Shown here piece by piece: positions 52,487 to 61,542 of a DNA stretch of 64,000 bases. A model generated the notes under the pieces. That model was not told the DNA's origin, did no database searches, and worked only from the letters and a program-made list of their open reading frames with translations. Source of the DNA: Lachnospiraceae bacterium P6A3 (GTDB lineage: Bacteria; Bacillota; Clostridia; Lachnospirales; Lachnospiraceae). Numbering within the stretch: the stretch's first letter is position 1; each line of letters starts with the position of its first letter. The stretch lies in NCBI GenBank assembly GCA_000702085.1, contig JNKP01000001.1, forward strand, positions 186,001-250,000, in the 5' to 3' direction. A program made the translations under genes and the position numbers.

Positions 52487-53305
52487 TTATTTGGTGAGGT
52501 TGATCTCAAATGTGGCATTTGAATTGTTCTTGTCTTCCATCTCTTTACCGTAAAGAGCCTCTTTAACGAGATCCTGCTCTTCTCTGGTCTCATAACCCGC
52601 TCCGAAATTCTCCCCGGTTACGTTCCTGGTAAGATTTTCGTTAGCTTCGAGTCCGGCCTGAGCAGCCACTCCCTCGCGGGAAAGATCCTCATTTTCATCC
52701 TTCGCATTATCTTCCCGGTCTTTGCGGGATTCTATCTCCTGGTTATATGCATAACTGGAAATCTGTCCGGTAAGATACATTCGCTCAAGTTCGGAATCCG
52801 ACATGGATGAGTAATTGATCTCTGTCGCAGCCTTGCGTTCGGCAGCTTTGTCATCCGATTCCTTCTCCTTGATCTGATCCTGAAGGATATCCTTTGCTTC
52901 GGACGCCTTGTCCTGTGCGTCCTTAATTGCTTCCTTGATCCTTGCTTCCTTTTCTTCTTCCTGAGCGGAAGCATTCTTTTCAGCTTCCTGTGCGGCTATG
53001 TCCCTCTCCTCGTTAAGAGGTCCTTTTGACTTATTGTCTTCCTGCTTATTATCTGCGGTAACCTCTTTGGTCTTGTTGAAAACAAAACCGTCGGAAAGTC
53101 TGTCATAGCTCTCGGGTCTTGCCTGAACCGTGTCTCCGTCGTCCGAGACAGATACGATATTATCATATGCGGGTGCGGCGTCGGGTTTTTGTTCCGGGAT
53201 GTTTACCGCAGTGCTCGCATTATCAAAATCGGAGGACGGTTTATTAACCGGAGTAACAGGCTGGGCATCAACAAAAATTGTTTTGGTTATATTGATATCT
53301 GACAT
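52487..53305 (-). CDS. acidic coiled-coil protein downstream of flagellin
   Basis: 272 residues, highly charged. Residues 1-90 are low-complexity with TVNKP-like segments; a long charged helix (about 90-165) is rich in E, K and A; a final part SMSDSELERMYLTGQISSYAYNQEIESRK (in pieces) resembles short helical repeats. No membrane segment or enzymatic motif. AAGGAGGA lies before ATG 53305. It starts 21 bases after the flagellin-like gene and is probably co-transcribed. A role as chaperone or regulator of flagellin is only positional inference. Confidence 0.7.
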   Translation of the reverse strand: MSDINITKTIFVDAQPVTPVNKPSSDFDNASTAVNIPEQKPDAAPAYDNIVSVSDDGDTVQARPESYDRLSDGFVFNKTKEVTADNKQEDNKSKGPLNEERDIAAQEAEKNASAQEEEKEARIKEAIKDAQDKASEAKDILQDQIKEKESDDKAAERKAATEINYSSMSDSELERMYLTGQISSYAYNQEIESRKDREDNAKDENEDLSREGVAAQAGLEANENLTRNVTGENFGAGYETREEQDLVKEALYGKEMEDKNNSNATFEINLTK

Positions 53306-53326
53306 ATCCGGTCCTCCTTTCTGAGA

Positions 53327-54097
53327 TTAATTAAAAAGTCTGGTTGCTTTATCTTCCTCGTCCTCTTCACGTTTCTTCTGCATCATCACGGAAATTGTAT
53401 CGAGGAGTCTCTGTTTATCAAGATTGCCTACCGCTTTTTCGATATCAAGATCTTCAAGTCTCGATTCGGATGCGGTTACGTTGTACGCGCTTGTCTGATT
53501 AATATTGTAAAGATGCTCCAGAGAATTCTGTGTTGCACCGGAATCGCTTCTCATGGAAGATACTTTCTCAAGCGCTTTGTCGATATCCTTAAGATCGAAA
53601 TCTTTCGTGACATCGAAATCTTTAAGTCCCAGTGCTTCAAGAGTAGAATTTGCTCCTGCAATCTTGGCAGCTCCGCCGTTTCCGTCGGTAGTGATATTCA
53701 GATCACCCGTGCTTCCGTCAAGGAGATTCTTCTCGTTATAGGTGGTAATATTCGCAACCCCTGCGATTCCCTCTTTAAGCTGATCTATTTCTTTCTGATA
53801 GATTGCTTTGTCGGAATCGGTTACCGTAAAGGAATTCGAAGCTGCAAGTGCCAGTTCTTTTATTCTCTGAAGATAATCCGTCACTTCGCCGAGAGCACTG
53901 TCCTGAATCTTGATCGCATCAATTCCGGAAGAAACATTTCTGCTTCCCTGCTCCAGACCGCCGGTCTGAGATTTCATCTTCTCGGATATCGCAAGTTCCG
54001 CAGCACCGTCCGCAGCATTCTGAAGTGCTTTTCCGCTTGAAACTTTTCCGTACAGCGGCTGATAGCCGCCCTGATTAATTCCACCGATAGGGCTCAT
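53327..54097 (-). CDS. flagellin-like protein with atypical C terminus
   Basis: 256 residues. The N-terminal flagellin D0/D1 core is visible (KVSSGKALQNAADGAAELAISEKMKSQ in parts, then IQDSALGEVTDYLQRIKELALAASN and TYNEKNLLDGS). The C-terminal helix (SAYNVTASESRLEDLDIEKAVGNLDKQRLL in parts) is also recognisable. The usual hydrophobic tail ANQxPQxVLxLL is absent, replaced by a charged tail MQKKREEDEEDKATRLFN. The variable domain is short. AAAGGAGG lies before ATG 54097. It may be a structural flagellin or a cap/minor component. Confidence 0.8.
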   Translation of the reverse strand: MSPIGGINQGGYQPLYGKVSSGKALQNAADGAAELAISEKMKSQTGGLEQGSRNVSSGIDAIKIQDSALGEVTDYLQRIKELALAASNSFTVTDSDKAIYQKEIDQLKEGIAGVANITTYNEKNLLDGSTGDLNITTDGNGGAAKIAGANSTLEALGLKDFDVTKDFDLKDIDKALEKVSSMRSDSGATQNSLEHLYNINQTSAYNVTASESRLEDLDIEKAVGNLDKQRLLDTISVMMQKKREEDEEDKATRLFN

Positions 54098-54243
54098 ACG
54101 TACCTCCTTTACTATAATCCATACATCCTTGTATTTATGGTTATAACGAGATCGGTCATATGATTTCGTTCGTAACCTGTATCAACAGACATGTTTTCAC
54201 TCTGAATTATACAACACGCTATAAAAAAACAAAACAAAAAAAT

Positions 54244-54267
54244 CCCGAAGCCCTAAAAGGCTCCGGG
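54244..54267 (-). terminator. terminator after SH3 protein gene
   Basis: CCCGAAGCC/GGCTCCGGG, 9-bp arms with one mismatch, followed by T-rich sequence on the minus strand. Confidence 0.75.
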
Positions 54268-54290
54268 ACGCTCATCTCGTATGATGCATT

Positions 54291-55289
54291 TTAATACAAA
54301 ACATATGCCAGTCGGCTGACAGGACCTCGCTTCAAAAACCAGTTTCTGAATCCGGTATACTTATACTGATATACATACAGGTACACAGTCTCGCCTTCGG
54401 AATAAAACTCCAAAATTTCCGTTTTATTTATATCAACAGTTAATTCTTTCTCCTTACCTTTATCATTTACGCAGGTAATCGTGTATTCCTCATTTCTGGA
54501 ATCATATTCAATATTTGTTACGGTAACATAATTCTTATAAATATATTCCCCTTTTGTTTTGTTCGGGCCAACCGCAAAAATCAAAACCAAATAAACGATC
54601 AAAAATATAATAGGACGGCTGAATGTCTCGACTTTCCTCACCCAAAGTACAAAAACTATCAACAGTACAAAAAGCAAACGTGTAACCCACCCTATGTCAA
54701 AACCATTTTTGTAATCTTTTCTGTCATATGAAAAATAGCAATTCGAAACGTAATTTGATAACTCATTTCGGTTCATTCCGCGAATTTCGGGATCTTTAAC
54801 TGCATTTGATGAATGAATCGAGATTATTTCTTCCTCTTCAGCCGGTTCGTCTTCAACAGGTGTTTCAACAGCAACTGATTCTACAACTTCTTTTCTCTCA
54901 AACCACTGACTGTTCACCCACCCCGTCTTTGTACGTTCATCATCCAGATATATTTCCGTATAGCCCGACCCGGGATCCTCATTACCGGTGAGCACATATT
55001 CTTCGCCCTGAAATACCTGCGAAAGCATTTCGGAATTCATTGACGGTTCCGATCTTACATTGGCAAATTCATTCGTGATCAACGCAACAGATACAATCTG
55101 CTCTTCGATGCTTTGATTTGTAGAATTTGCAGGGTCACCCTGATCTGAACCGGATGCTTCGGATACATTACTGCTTTGATTTGGACCATGAAAAAAATAA
55201 CGAGTTTTTATATCGCCAAAATTCAGTATCAGATCAGTAATAAGAACTATGAATGAAATAGCCGGAACAATAATCTTAAAAGCTTTCAT
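54291..55289 (-). CDS. membrane protein with bacterial SH3 domain
   Basis: 332 residues. A membrane segment near the N terminus (about 5-25), then an extracytoplasmic linker rich in S and N, and an SH3b domain (ITNEFANVRSEPS ... GWVNSQWFE) at about 70-130. An acidic linker leads to two further membrane segments at about 205-245 and a C-terminal beta region (VTVTNIEYDSRNEEYTITCV). SH3b domains often bind cell-wall peptides, so it may be an envelope sensor. It stands alone between terminators. Not a recognised named protein. Confidence 0.75.
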   Translation of the reverse strand: MKAFKIIVPAISFIVLITDLILNFGDIKTRYFFHGPNQSSNVSEASGSDQGDPANSTNQSIEEQIVSVALITNEFANVRSEPSMNSEMLSQVFQGEEYVLTGNEDPGSGYTEIYLDDERTKTGWVNSQWFERKEVVESVAVETPVEDEPAEEEEIISIHSSNAVKDPEIRGMNRNELSNYVSNCYFSYDRKDYKNGFDIGWVTRLLFVLLIVFVLWVRKVETFSRPIIFLIVYLVLIFAVGPNKTKGEYIYKNYVTVTNIEYDSRNEEYTITCVNDKGKEKELTVDINKTEILEFYSEGETVYLYVYQYKYTGFRNWFLKRGPVSRLAYVLY

Positions 55290-55512
55290 TTCTCACACCC
55301 GAAAATATACTGTGCAACCGCACCTAATGAATAACTCAAAAAGAAAAGACATACACCGGTATGTCGTTTTCGAATATCAGTTTATATCAAATCTTTGTAA
55401 AGAACAATATAACTTTCCTATGCATTTATGTAAACCGAATGAACGTGCGCATACGATCTATAACATCAATTGCTTCAATGCACTTCAAGTCCGCAGATTT
55501 ATGAAAATAAAA

Positions 55513-55540
55513 ATCCCGAAGTTCATTTGAACTCCGGGAT
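55513..55540 (-). terminator. terminator after histone-like gene
   Basis: ATCCCGAAGTTC/GAACTCCGGGAT, 12 bp with one mismatch, loop ATTT, followed by TTTTTATTTTC on the minus strand. Confidence 0.8.
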
Positions 55541-55562
55541 CTTTGTTTTCTGTTATAACAGA

Positions 55563-56018
55563 TTATTTAGCTGCCTTCTTAACGGTTGCTTTCTTAGCAG
55601 GTGCCTTCTTAGCAGGTGCCTTCTTAGCGGTGGTAGCCTTCTTTGCTACGGTTGCCTTCTTAGCAGGTGCCTTCTTAGCAGTGGTAGCCTTCTTTGCTAC
55701 GGTTGCCTTCTTAGCAGTGGTAGCCTTCTTTGCTACGGTTGCCTTCTTAGCAGGTGCCTTCTTAGCGGTGGTAGCCTTCTTAGCAGTGGTAGTCTTCTTT
55801 GCTACGGTTGCCTTCTTAGCAGTGGTAGCCTTCTTTGCTACGGTTGCCTTCTTAGCAGTGGTAGCCTTCTTTGCTACGGTTGCCTTCTTAGCAGGTGCCT
55901 TCTTTGCTACGGTTGCCTTCTTAGCGGTGGTAGCCTTCTTAGCAGGTGCCTTCTTTGCGGTAGCTGCCTTCTTAGCAGGAGCTGCCTTCTTTACTGTTTC
56001 CTTTTTTGCTGTAGCCAT
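55563..56018 (-). CDS. histone H1-like lysine/alanine-repeat protein
   Basis: About 151 residues made almost only of A, K, T, V and P. The repeat unit is AKKA with TT, TV or PA spacers, five or six residues per turn, from MATAKKETVKK to the end. The eukaryotic histone H1 C-terminal tail, and Hc1/Hc2-like and AlgP-like bacterial proteins, have this composition. It probably binds DNA non-specifically and compacts the nucleoid. GGAGGA lies 6 bases before ATG 56018. The DNA itself is a near-perfect tandem array, so copy number may vary by slippage. It has no partner in the window. Confidence 0.85.
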   Translation of the reverse strand: MATAKKETVKKAAPAKKAATAKKAPAKKATTAKKATVAKKAPAKKATVAKKATTAKKATVAKKATTAKKATVAKKTTTAKKATTAKKAPAKKATVAKKATTAKKATVAKKATTAKKAPAKKATVAKKATTAKKAPAKKAPAKKATVKKAAK

Positions 56019-56212
56019 TTTTTCCTCCTCCGATTTTGGAAATAAATTTTTTTCAAACAACTACTAAAAAAAATATACTACATTATTTTATAGAATACAA
56101 AGGTTTTTTAATATTTTTTAAAAAAAATTTTCGGAGGTGATTCGCTGCAGCGTTTGATTTTACTGGCTTTGAAGAAAAAGGCACGCGTGTCATATTTTTG
56201 TTTTGATTTTTA

Positions 56213-57571
56213 TTACCTCTCGTCAATTGGCTTGTAGTCTGCGTTTTCCTGGATTCCGATGTATGCGGGACGTATGATCTTGTCTACATTTATGAGCTCT
56301 TCCATTCGGTGTGCACTCCATCCTACGATTCGTGCAATCGCAAACATCGGAGTATATAATTCGAGCGGAAGTTCCAGCATACTGTAAACAAAACCGGAAT
56401 AAAAATCTACATTGGCACTTACTCCTTTGTAAATTTTTCTTTCCTCTGCGATAACCTCGGGGGCAAGTCTTTCGATCATCGAATAAAGATCGTACTCTGC
56501 TCTTCTGTGTTTTGAATCCGCAAGCTTTTCAACAAACTGTTTAAAGATAAGAGCTCTGGGATCGGATACGGAGTAGATCGCATGTCCGAAACCATATATG
56601 AGCCCCGCTTTATCAAAGGCTTCTTTGTGCAATATCTTCTTGAGATATTCTTTTACTTCTTTCTCATCCTTGTGGTCTTTTACATTCTTGCGAATGTCCT
56701 GGAACATTTTTACTACTTTGATATTTGCTCCGCCGTGTTTAGGTCCCTTAAGTGATCCCAGTGCTGCTGCAACAACGGAATAAGTATCGGTACCCGAAGA
56801 AGAAATAACATGAGTGGTAAATGTGGAATTATTTCCTCCGCCGTGATCCATATGAAGAACAAGTGCGATATCAAGAACCTGTGCTTCAAGCTGCGTATAT
56901 TTCATATCGGGTCTCAGCATTCTGAGTATATTCTCCGCAGTGGAAAGTTCAGGATCGGGTCTGTGAATATAAAAACTCTTATCCTTGTAATAGTGATTAT
57001 ATGCATGATAACCGTAAACGGATAACATCGGGAAAACGGATATCAGCATAAGGCACTGACGCATTACATTATCAATGGATGTATCATCCGCATTTTTATC
57101 ATATGCGTAAAGAGTAAGGACACTTCTTGAAAGAGTATTCATCATGTCCTTGCTGGGAGCTTTCATAATAACGTCACGGACAAAATTCTTGGGGAGTGAT
57201 CTTGAATCCGCAAGTACCGATTTGAAATGATCCAGTTCTTCATGCGTGGGGAGCTTTCCGAAAAGGATAAGATAGGCCGTTTCTTCAAAGCCGAATCTTC
57301 CTTCATTATAAAAACCTGCCGTAAGATCTCTTACGTCGATTCCGCGGAAATATAAACGTCCCGCACAGGGTACGCTCTCTCCGTTTATCTCTTCCTTGGC
57401 AACAATAGTCGATATTCTGGTAAGGCCCGCTCTTACACCGTTACCGTTAACATCACGAAGTCCTTTTTTTACATCGTATTTGGTAAACAGCTCCGGAGCG
57501 ATGCCGGAATTTTCCCTACAAACATCTGCAAGTGCCGATATTTCGGGAGTGGGTTCCATCTTAAAACTCAT
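56213..57571 (-). CDS. citrate synthase
   Basis: About 452 residues, condensing acetyl-CoA and oxaloacetate. The citrate synthase signature is HMDHGGGNNSTFTTHV (first catalytic histidine) and GFGHAIYSVSDPRA (second). The aspartate lies in the late segment NVDFYSGFVY. AGGAGG lies 6 bases before ATG 57571; the frame is open upstream to 57640 without a ribosome site. The length and the N-terminal extension match clostridial type citrate synthases. It is monocistronic. It would support glutamate synthesis by a partial TCA cycle. Confidence 0.94.
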   Translation of the reverse strand: MSFKMEPTPEISALADVCRENSGIAPELFTKYDVKKGLRDVNGNGVRAGLTRISTIVAKEEINGESVPCAGRLYFRGIDVRDLTAGFYNEGRFGFEETAYLILFGKLPTHEELDHFKSVLADSRSLPKNFVRDVIMKAPSKDMMNTLSRSVLTLYAYDKNADDTSIDNVMRQCLMLISVFPMLSVYGYHAYNHYYKDKSFYIHRPDPELSTAENILRMLRPDMKYTQLEAQVLDIALVLHMDHGGGNNSTFTTHVISSSGTDTYSVVAAALGSLKGPKHGGANIKVVKMFQDIRKNVKDHKDEKEVKEYLKKILHKEAFDKAGLIYGFGHAIYSVSDPRALIFKQFVEKLADSKHRRAEYDLYSMIERLAPEVIAEERKIYKGVSANVDFYSGFVYSMLELPLELYTPMFAIARIVGWSAHRMEELINVDKIIRPAYIGIQENADYKPIDER

Positions 57572-57679
57572 ATCCACCTCCTGATCAGACGCGTTAACAA
57601 ACAACAAATTTATTGTAACAAAAATATATTTCAAACGCACATACTATAATATTAAATAATCGTTAACACATAGAAAAAA

Positions 57680-57698
57680 CACCGGCTAAAAGCCGGTG
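57680..57698 (-). terminator. terminator after chemotaxis receptor gene
   Basis: CACCGGCT/AGCCGGTG with a 3-nt AAA loop, followed by TTTTTTC on the minus strand. Confidence 0.85.
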
Positions 57699-57733
57699 CC
57701 TTTTCTCTATATAAAATCTTTTCCTTTTAACAA

Positions 57734-59416
57734 TTAATGGAAGAATGCTACCGCATTTACAAGATTGTCTGCGTTTGCTTTGGTGCCTTCCGCATTCTCG
57801 GCAATCTCATCTACGGATGCTGCAATGCCGGTAATGGATGCACTTACTTCCTCATTGGAAGCTGCATTCTCTTCGGAGATTGCACTCAGTGACTGAACCG
57901 CATCGGTAATGACTCCCTGAATCTTCTCAAGTTCCTTGGTGTCATGAGATACCTGTTTGATGTGATTGAGAGATTCCGCAATTTCGGAATTAAGTATTTC
58001 GAACTTGGACTGAGTCTCTTTGATGTATTCCTGTTCCTGTCTGATAAGAGTTGCAACATTTCCGGACAGTTCAACGGAAGCTTCGGAATTCTTGACGATC
58101 TCTCCTACAATGTTTCTGATCTCATCCGCGGACTGGCTGGACTGATCGGAAAGGTTACCGATTTCGGATGCAACAACCGCAAATCCTCTTCCCGCCTCAC
58201 CCGCACGTGCTGCCTCGATGGAAGCATTCAGTGCAAGAAGATTGGTCTGGCTCGCAATCGAAGTGATCATATCGACAGCTTCCTTGATCTTCTGTACCGC
58301 ATCATTGGTTGAAGAAATCTGTCTTGTAATATTATCTACAGCCTCTACGGTCTGCTCGGAAGAATCGGATACTCTTCCGATGTAGTTTCTTGCCTCGTTA
58401 TTTGCATTCTTGATATTCTCGGATGAAGTTGCAAGCGCATCGGAACTGTCTGCAAGAACGGTAATGGTATCGTTAAGCGTTCCGACCGACTTGGAGATAT
58501 CCTGAACATTACTTGCCATCTCGGTAGCACCGTTTGCAAGATCTTCCATGGCACTGGAAATCTGGTTAATACTCATGGAAGAATTATCGGAAAGCGAATG
58601 AACATTTTGCGCATCATCGTTAAGATTGTGGCTTATATCCTTTATGTTACCGATAATCTCGCTGAGCTTGTCTTTAAGAATGTGCGACGAAGAAATAAGA
58701 TCCTTGGTCTCGGCAATAATGGATTCCGTCTCCTCCTGTGCGCCGAGATCTCCTTCGGAAAATTTTCTGATGTTGACAGAGCATGATTTAAGCACTTTTG
58801 AAATCTTATTGGAGAAATAAATGCAAAGAGGAATGAATATTGCAAGAAGAAGCGCTGCGATCATAATGTCAATATTGACCATTCTCTGAAGCATACGCTG
58901 AACGGCTTCCTGCGTCTTTCCTGCAAATACCATACCGATGACGGTACCGTCGCCGGCTTTAAGAGGAATGTAATATACATAGTAATCTTTTCCGTTGATA
59001 ACCACATCATCGGAATAGAATTCTTTTCCTTCGTTTATTACGGTCTGGATAACCGCATCGGATGCTTTGGTACCTTCAATTCTCTTTCCGCTGTCATCTT
59101 TGATGGATGTAAGGAATCTTGTATCGCCCTTGAAGAGAGTAAGATCTACATCCATGTCCTGAAGGTGATCGATATATTCCGTATCATAGTCGAATACTTC
59201 ATCGAGCTGCACATCATCGCCCGCATCAACAAGATCGTATGCGTAATATTCATACACACCCGCACATGAAACCTGAAGCAGCTGCTTAGTCTGCTCTTCA
59301 AGCGATGACTTCATGTATAAGACACATGTAACCGTCATTATTCCGATGGAAACAAAAAGCGGAATAAGACAGAACATCATCAGCATTTTTCGCATTGTAA
59401 AACTTGATTTCTTCAT
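57734..59416 (-). CDS. methyl-accepting chemotaxis protein
   Basis: About 560 residues. TM1 (about 10-32), an extracellular Cache-like domain (about 35-185, with [16 protein letters not shown] and the FVAGK-like [10 protein letters not shown] end), TM2 (about 190-212), a HAMP region and a long methyl-accepting signalling domain. The highly conserved hairpin tip ([32 protein letters not shown] in parts) is intact. It lies in the membrane and feeds CheA. ATG 59416 has AGGAGG 8 bases upstream; the ATG at 59422 is too near. Ligand unknown. Its 5' region has a promoter and a hairpin leader. Confidence 0.93.
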   Translation of the reverse strand: MKKSSFTMRKMLMMFCLIPLFVSIGIMTVTCVLYMKSSLEEQTKQLLQVSCAGVYEYYAYDLVDAGDDVQLDEVFDYDTEYIDHLQDMDVDLTLFKGDTRFLTSIKDDSGKRIEGTKASDAVIQTVINEGKEFYSDDVVINGKDYYVYYIPLKAGDGTVIGMVFAGKTQEAVQRMLQRMVNIDIMIAALLLAIFIPLCIYFSNKISKVLKSCSVNIRKFSEGDLGAQEETESIIAETKDLISSSHILKDKLSEIIGNIKDISHNLNDDAQNVHSLSDNSSMSINQISSAMEDLANGATEMASNVQDISKSVGTLNDTITVLADSSDALATSSENIKNANNEARNYIGRVSDSSEQTVEAVDNITRQISSTNDAVQKIKEAVDMITSIASQTNLLALNASIEAARAGEAGRGFAVVASEIGNLSDQSSQSADEIRNIVGEIVKNSEASVELSGNVATLIRQEQEYIKETQSKFEILNSEIAESLNHIKQVSHDTKELEKIQGVITDAVQSLSAISEENAASNEEVSASITGIAASVDEIAENAEGTKANADNLVNAVAFFH

Positions 59417-59441
59417 AGACATATCCTCCTGCGGTAGATTT

Positions 59442-59461
59442 CCGCAATCATATAATTGCGG
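59442..59461 (-). promoter_or_regulatory. hairpin in the chemotaxis-receptor leader
   Basis: CCGCAAT/ATTGCGG, perfect 7-bp arms, 14 bases before the ribosome site. The leader up to the promoter at 59562 also has CTACCG twice and a GCGC pair. No known riboswitch core is seen. Confidence 0.4.
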
Positions 59462-59561
59462 AGAAGACTTCGGTAGAACGCGCCATCCTTGGCTGTGCGC
59501 CGGAGTTAACGAGCGTTATTTCAAATGTAAAAAAAATACAGCGAAGTCTCTTATTAATGGA

Positions 59562-59590
59562 ATTATAATACAAAATATATATCGTCATAA
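59562..59590 (-). promoter_or_regulatory. sigma-A-type promoter of the chemotaxis receptor
   Basis: Minus-strand TTATGA (59585-59590), 17-base spacer, TATAAT (59562-59567). It gives a leader of about 140 nt. Confidence 0.5.
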
Positions 59591-59718
59591 GTGAGAAAAA
59601 ACTAAATATAGCGTTTTTTAGGCATAATTTCCGTTGTGGCAACGATTAATCCATTTTCCAAAAGACAGTATATTTTACGTTTAAATAAAATTATTTAATG
59701 TTTTTCGATAATTTTGTG

Positions 59719-59747
59719 TTGACAAACATAAAAAGTGCTGTTATAGT
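59719..59747 (+). promoter_or_regulatory. strong sigma-A promoter of the DUF2975/HTH pair
   Basis: TTGACA (59719-59724), 17-base spacer, TATAGT (59742-59747). It is the best promoter match in the window. Confidence 0.75.
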
Positions 59748-59753
59748 CAATTT

Positions 59754-59780
59754 ATCGTTAAACATTAAATTTTTAACGAT
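59754..59780 (+). promoter_or_regulatory. dyad at the transcription start of the DUF2975/HTH pair
   Basis: ATCGTTAA (59754-59761) and TTAACGAT (59773-59780) are perfect 8-bp arms, 11 bases apart, placed where transcription from the promoter would start. A likely operator for the HTH protein encoded at 60405. Confidence 0.55.
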
Positions 59781-59843
59781 ACACACTCTGCAGGTGTTTT
59801 GTGACAAAAAAGGAAAACTTACATACAAAAGAGGTAAATAACT

Positions 59844-60392
59844 ATGACAGAACAAATGAAAAAACTTGAAGCAGTAAAAAACCGTTGCTCAACTTTAGCT
59901 AAGATCGTCGGAATATTTGAAGTAATCTGTATCGTACTTGCATTAATCACCGGAACCGTTGCTCTTACCTTCCTGCTTCGCGCGGAAAAATTGAATCCGA
60001 TGATTGAGGAAGGAATCAGCCGGGGTTACATCAATTATGATCTTTCCGTAAATATCGGCGGTGTAATGGGATTCAGCAATCTTCTTCCCCAAAACGAAAA
60101 TTATGCACTCGGAATCGGTATCACCTGTCTCTTCGCCACTATCGCCGTTGCTTTCGTGGTTGTGATCCTTGCTTTTATCAAGAAGATCTTCACCATCATC
60201 AAAGAAGAGAACTCTCCTTTCTCGGATAAATGTCTGAAGAGCATTAAGATCAGTTTTATCGTCATCACAATCGCCACGTTCCTCGGAGGATCCATAGGCG
60301 TCACTCTCATAACCGGCTTCATCCTCTTCTGCATCTATTCCGTATTCGAATACGGTGCTGCACTTCAGGCTGAAATCGATGAGACACTTTAA
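59844..60392 (+). CDS. DUF2975-type membrane protein
   Basis: 182 residues with four membrane helices (about 19-45, 90-115, 130-150 and 152-172), the N-terminal charged helix MTEQMKKLEAVKNRCS and a central SNLLP-like loop. The family DUF2975 is very often next to a small YozG-like HTH protein, as here, and the pair may act as a membrane-sensing regulatory unit. AAAGAGG precedes ATG 59844. Function is unknown beyond that. Confidence 0.8.
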   Translation: MTEQMKKLEAVKNRCSTLAKIVGIFEVICIVLALITGTVALTFLLRAEKLNPMIEEGISRGYINYDLSVNIGGVMGFSNLLPQNENYALGIGITCLFATIAVAFVVVILAFIKKIFTIIKEENSPFSDKCLKSIKISFIVITIATFLGGSIGVTLITGFILFCIYSVFEYGAALQAEIDETL

Positions 60393-60404
60393 GGAGGTGA
60401 GGTT

Positions 60405-60620
60405 ATGGGTAAAATCGTTTTAAGACTTGACCGTGTCATGGCCGACAGAAAAATGAGCCTTAATGAGCTCTCCGAAAAAGTCGGGGTATCCAATGTAAAT
60501 CTGTCCAAGATTAAGACCGGTAAGATAAGTGCCATCAGGTTCTCCACCCTCGAATCAATATGCGAAGTTCTTCAGTGTCAGCCCGGAGATATCCTGGAAT
60601 ACGATACCGATGCAAAGTAG
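60405..60620 (+). CDS. YozG-like XRE-family transcriptional regulator
   Basis: 71 residues with one helix-turn-helix: RVMADRKMSLNELSEKVGVSNVNLSKIKTGKISAIRFSTLESICEVL (in pieces), then QCQPGDILEY. This is the Cro/C1-type HTH_26 family paired with DUF2975. AAGGAGG lies 6 bases before ATG 60405 and the gene starts 12 bases after the membrane protein. It probably regulates its own operon through the dyad at 59754. Confidence 0.9.
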   Translation: MGKIVLRLDRVMADRKMSLNELSEKVGVSNVNLSKIKTGKISAIRFSTLESICEVLQCQPGDILEYDTDAK

Positions 60621-60634
60621 TATCAGGCAGATAT

Positions 60635-60662
60635 AAAAAGAGGCCCATAAGGGCCTCTTTTT
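60635..60662. terminator. bidirectional terminator
   Basis: AAAAAGAGGCCC/GGGCCTCTTTTT, perfect 12-bp arms, ATAA loop. Separates convergent genes. Confidence 0.9.
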
Positions 60663-60667
60663 AAAGC

Positions 60668-61093
60668 TTATGAATTCATAGAACGGATCTTATCATTCAT
60701 GTCATTAACTTCTTTTCTGTAATATCTCATGAAGCAAAACCATATGATAAATGCAACCGCAAGCTGGATACAGGCAATGAGAATTCCTTGTGATACGGAT
60801 GCCGTTCCTCCCAGCCAGCCTACGGAGAAAGCTGCGATGGTATAAATGATACAGCCGATTCCCATATGAACCAGAACTTTGACCGGCATGGGAAGCTTAT
60901 CACTCCTGTAAATAAGAGACGGAATTCCGAACCCCAATCCAACGATCACAGATGCGATAACCATCTTGGTATATCTGTAATCTTCGAGAGAATAAACTCC
61001 CCCGCCGGAAATATCAAAAATCACACCCACAAAACTGAATATGGCAAGTGCCATTCCTATACTGATAACAATGCTCTTAAATAATTCCTTCAT
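60668..61093 (-). CDS. DUF3021 membrane protein
   Basis: About 141 residues with four membrane helices and a conserved loop GGGVYSLEDYRYTKM, the usual form of DUF3021 proteins. Such genes are almost always next to a LytTR regulator, as here, and act with it, perhaps as a membrane-bound inhibitor. AGGAGG lies 7 bases before ATG 61093. It starts 11 bases after the LytTR gene. Confidence 0.85.
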   Translation of the reverse strand: MKELFKSIVISIGMALAIFSFVGVIFDISGGGVYSLEDYRYTKMVIASVIVGLGFGIPSLIYRSDKLPMPVKVLVHMGIGCIIYTIAAFSVGWLGGTASVSQGILIACIQLAVAFIIWFCFMRYYRKEVNDMNDKIRSMNS

Positions 61094-61104
61094 ATAATCA
61101 CCTC

Positions 61105-61542
61105 CTATAATCCGAGATACTTTTTGAATTCCCGTAAATATGTCCTGGACACATAATCTTTGCATCCGTTCTTCATGACGAGAAGAAGTGTTCCGCTGAA
61201 TCCCGGTTCTATATGATCCATGTACGACAGATTGATAAGTGTCGTCTTTGATATTTGCATAAAGCTTTTTCCCAGCATCATCGCCAGTTCATATAATCTT
61301 TTCCGGGAACGGAATGTACTTTTTTCACCGTATATGACTGTATCCCCGTTTTCAACTCTGATCATATAAATGTCCGAAACCTGAAGAACAACAAGATCTT
61401 CTTCATTCCTGAATGCGGTTATCGGAGTTTCACTCGTGCCGAGTACATCGATCATACGCTGTATTTCATCCGTAACCGCATCGGTATGAATGACTGCGAA
61501 AGGCTCTTTGTATTCAGGTGAGATATCAACTCTTACTTTCAT
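61105..61542 (-). CDS. LytTR-domain transcriptional regulator
   Basis: About 145 residues. The N-terminal 40 residues are a helix-rich dimerisation part; the C-terminal LytTR DNA-binding domain (DIYMIRVENGDTVIYG, LGKSFMQISKTTLINLSYMDHIEPGFSGTLLLVMKNG in pieces, YVSRTYLREFKKYLG) is typical. No receiver domain. AAGGAGG lies 8 bases before ATG 61542. The small dyad CGCCA/TGGCG at 61611-61622 is a candidate operator. With the DUF3021 partner it forms a LytTR regulatory system, often autoregulated. Confidence 0.9.
   Translation of the reverse strand: MKVRVDISPEYKEPFAVIHTDAVTDEIQRMIDVLGTSETPITAFRNEEDLVVLQVSDIYMIRVENGDTVIYGEKSTFRSRKRLYELAMMLGKSFMQISKTTLINLSYMDHIEPGFSGTLLLVMKNGCKDYVSRTYLREFKKYLGL

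Noticed and set aside
55543-56067. Hydrophobic repeat proteins on the plus strand opposite the histone-like gene
   Set aside because: They are antisense readings of the AKKA repeat, without ribosome sites, while the minus strand has GGAGGA and a terminator.
59423-59561. c-di-GMP-I riboswitch before the chemotaxis receptor
   Set aside because: The leader lacks the conserved GEMM core and tetraloop-receptor sequences; only simple hairpins are seen.
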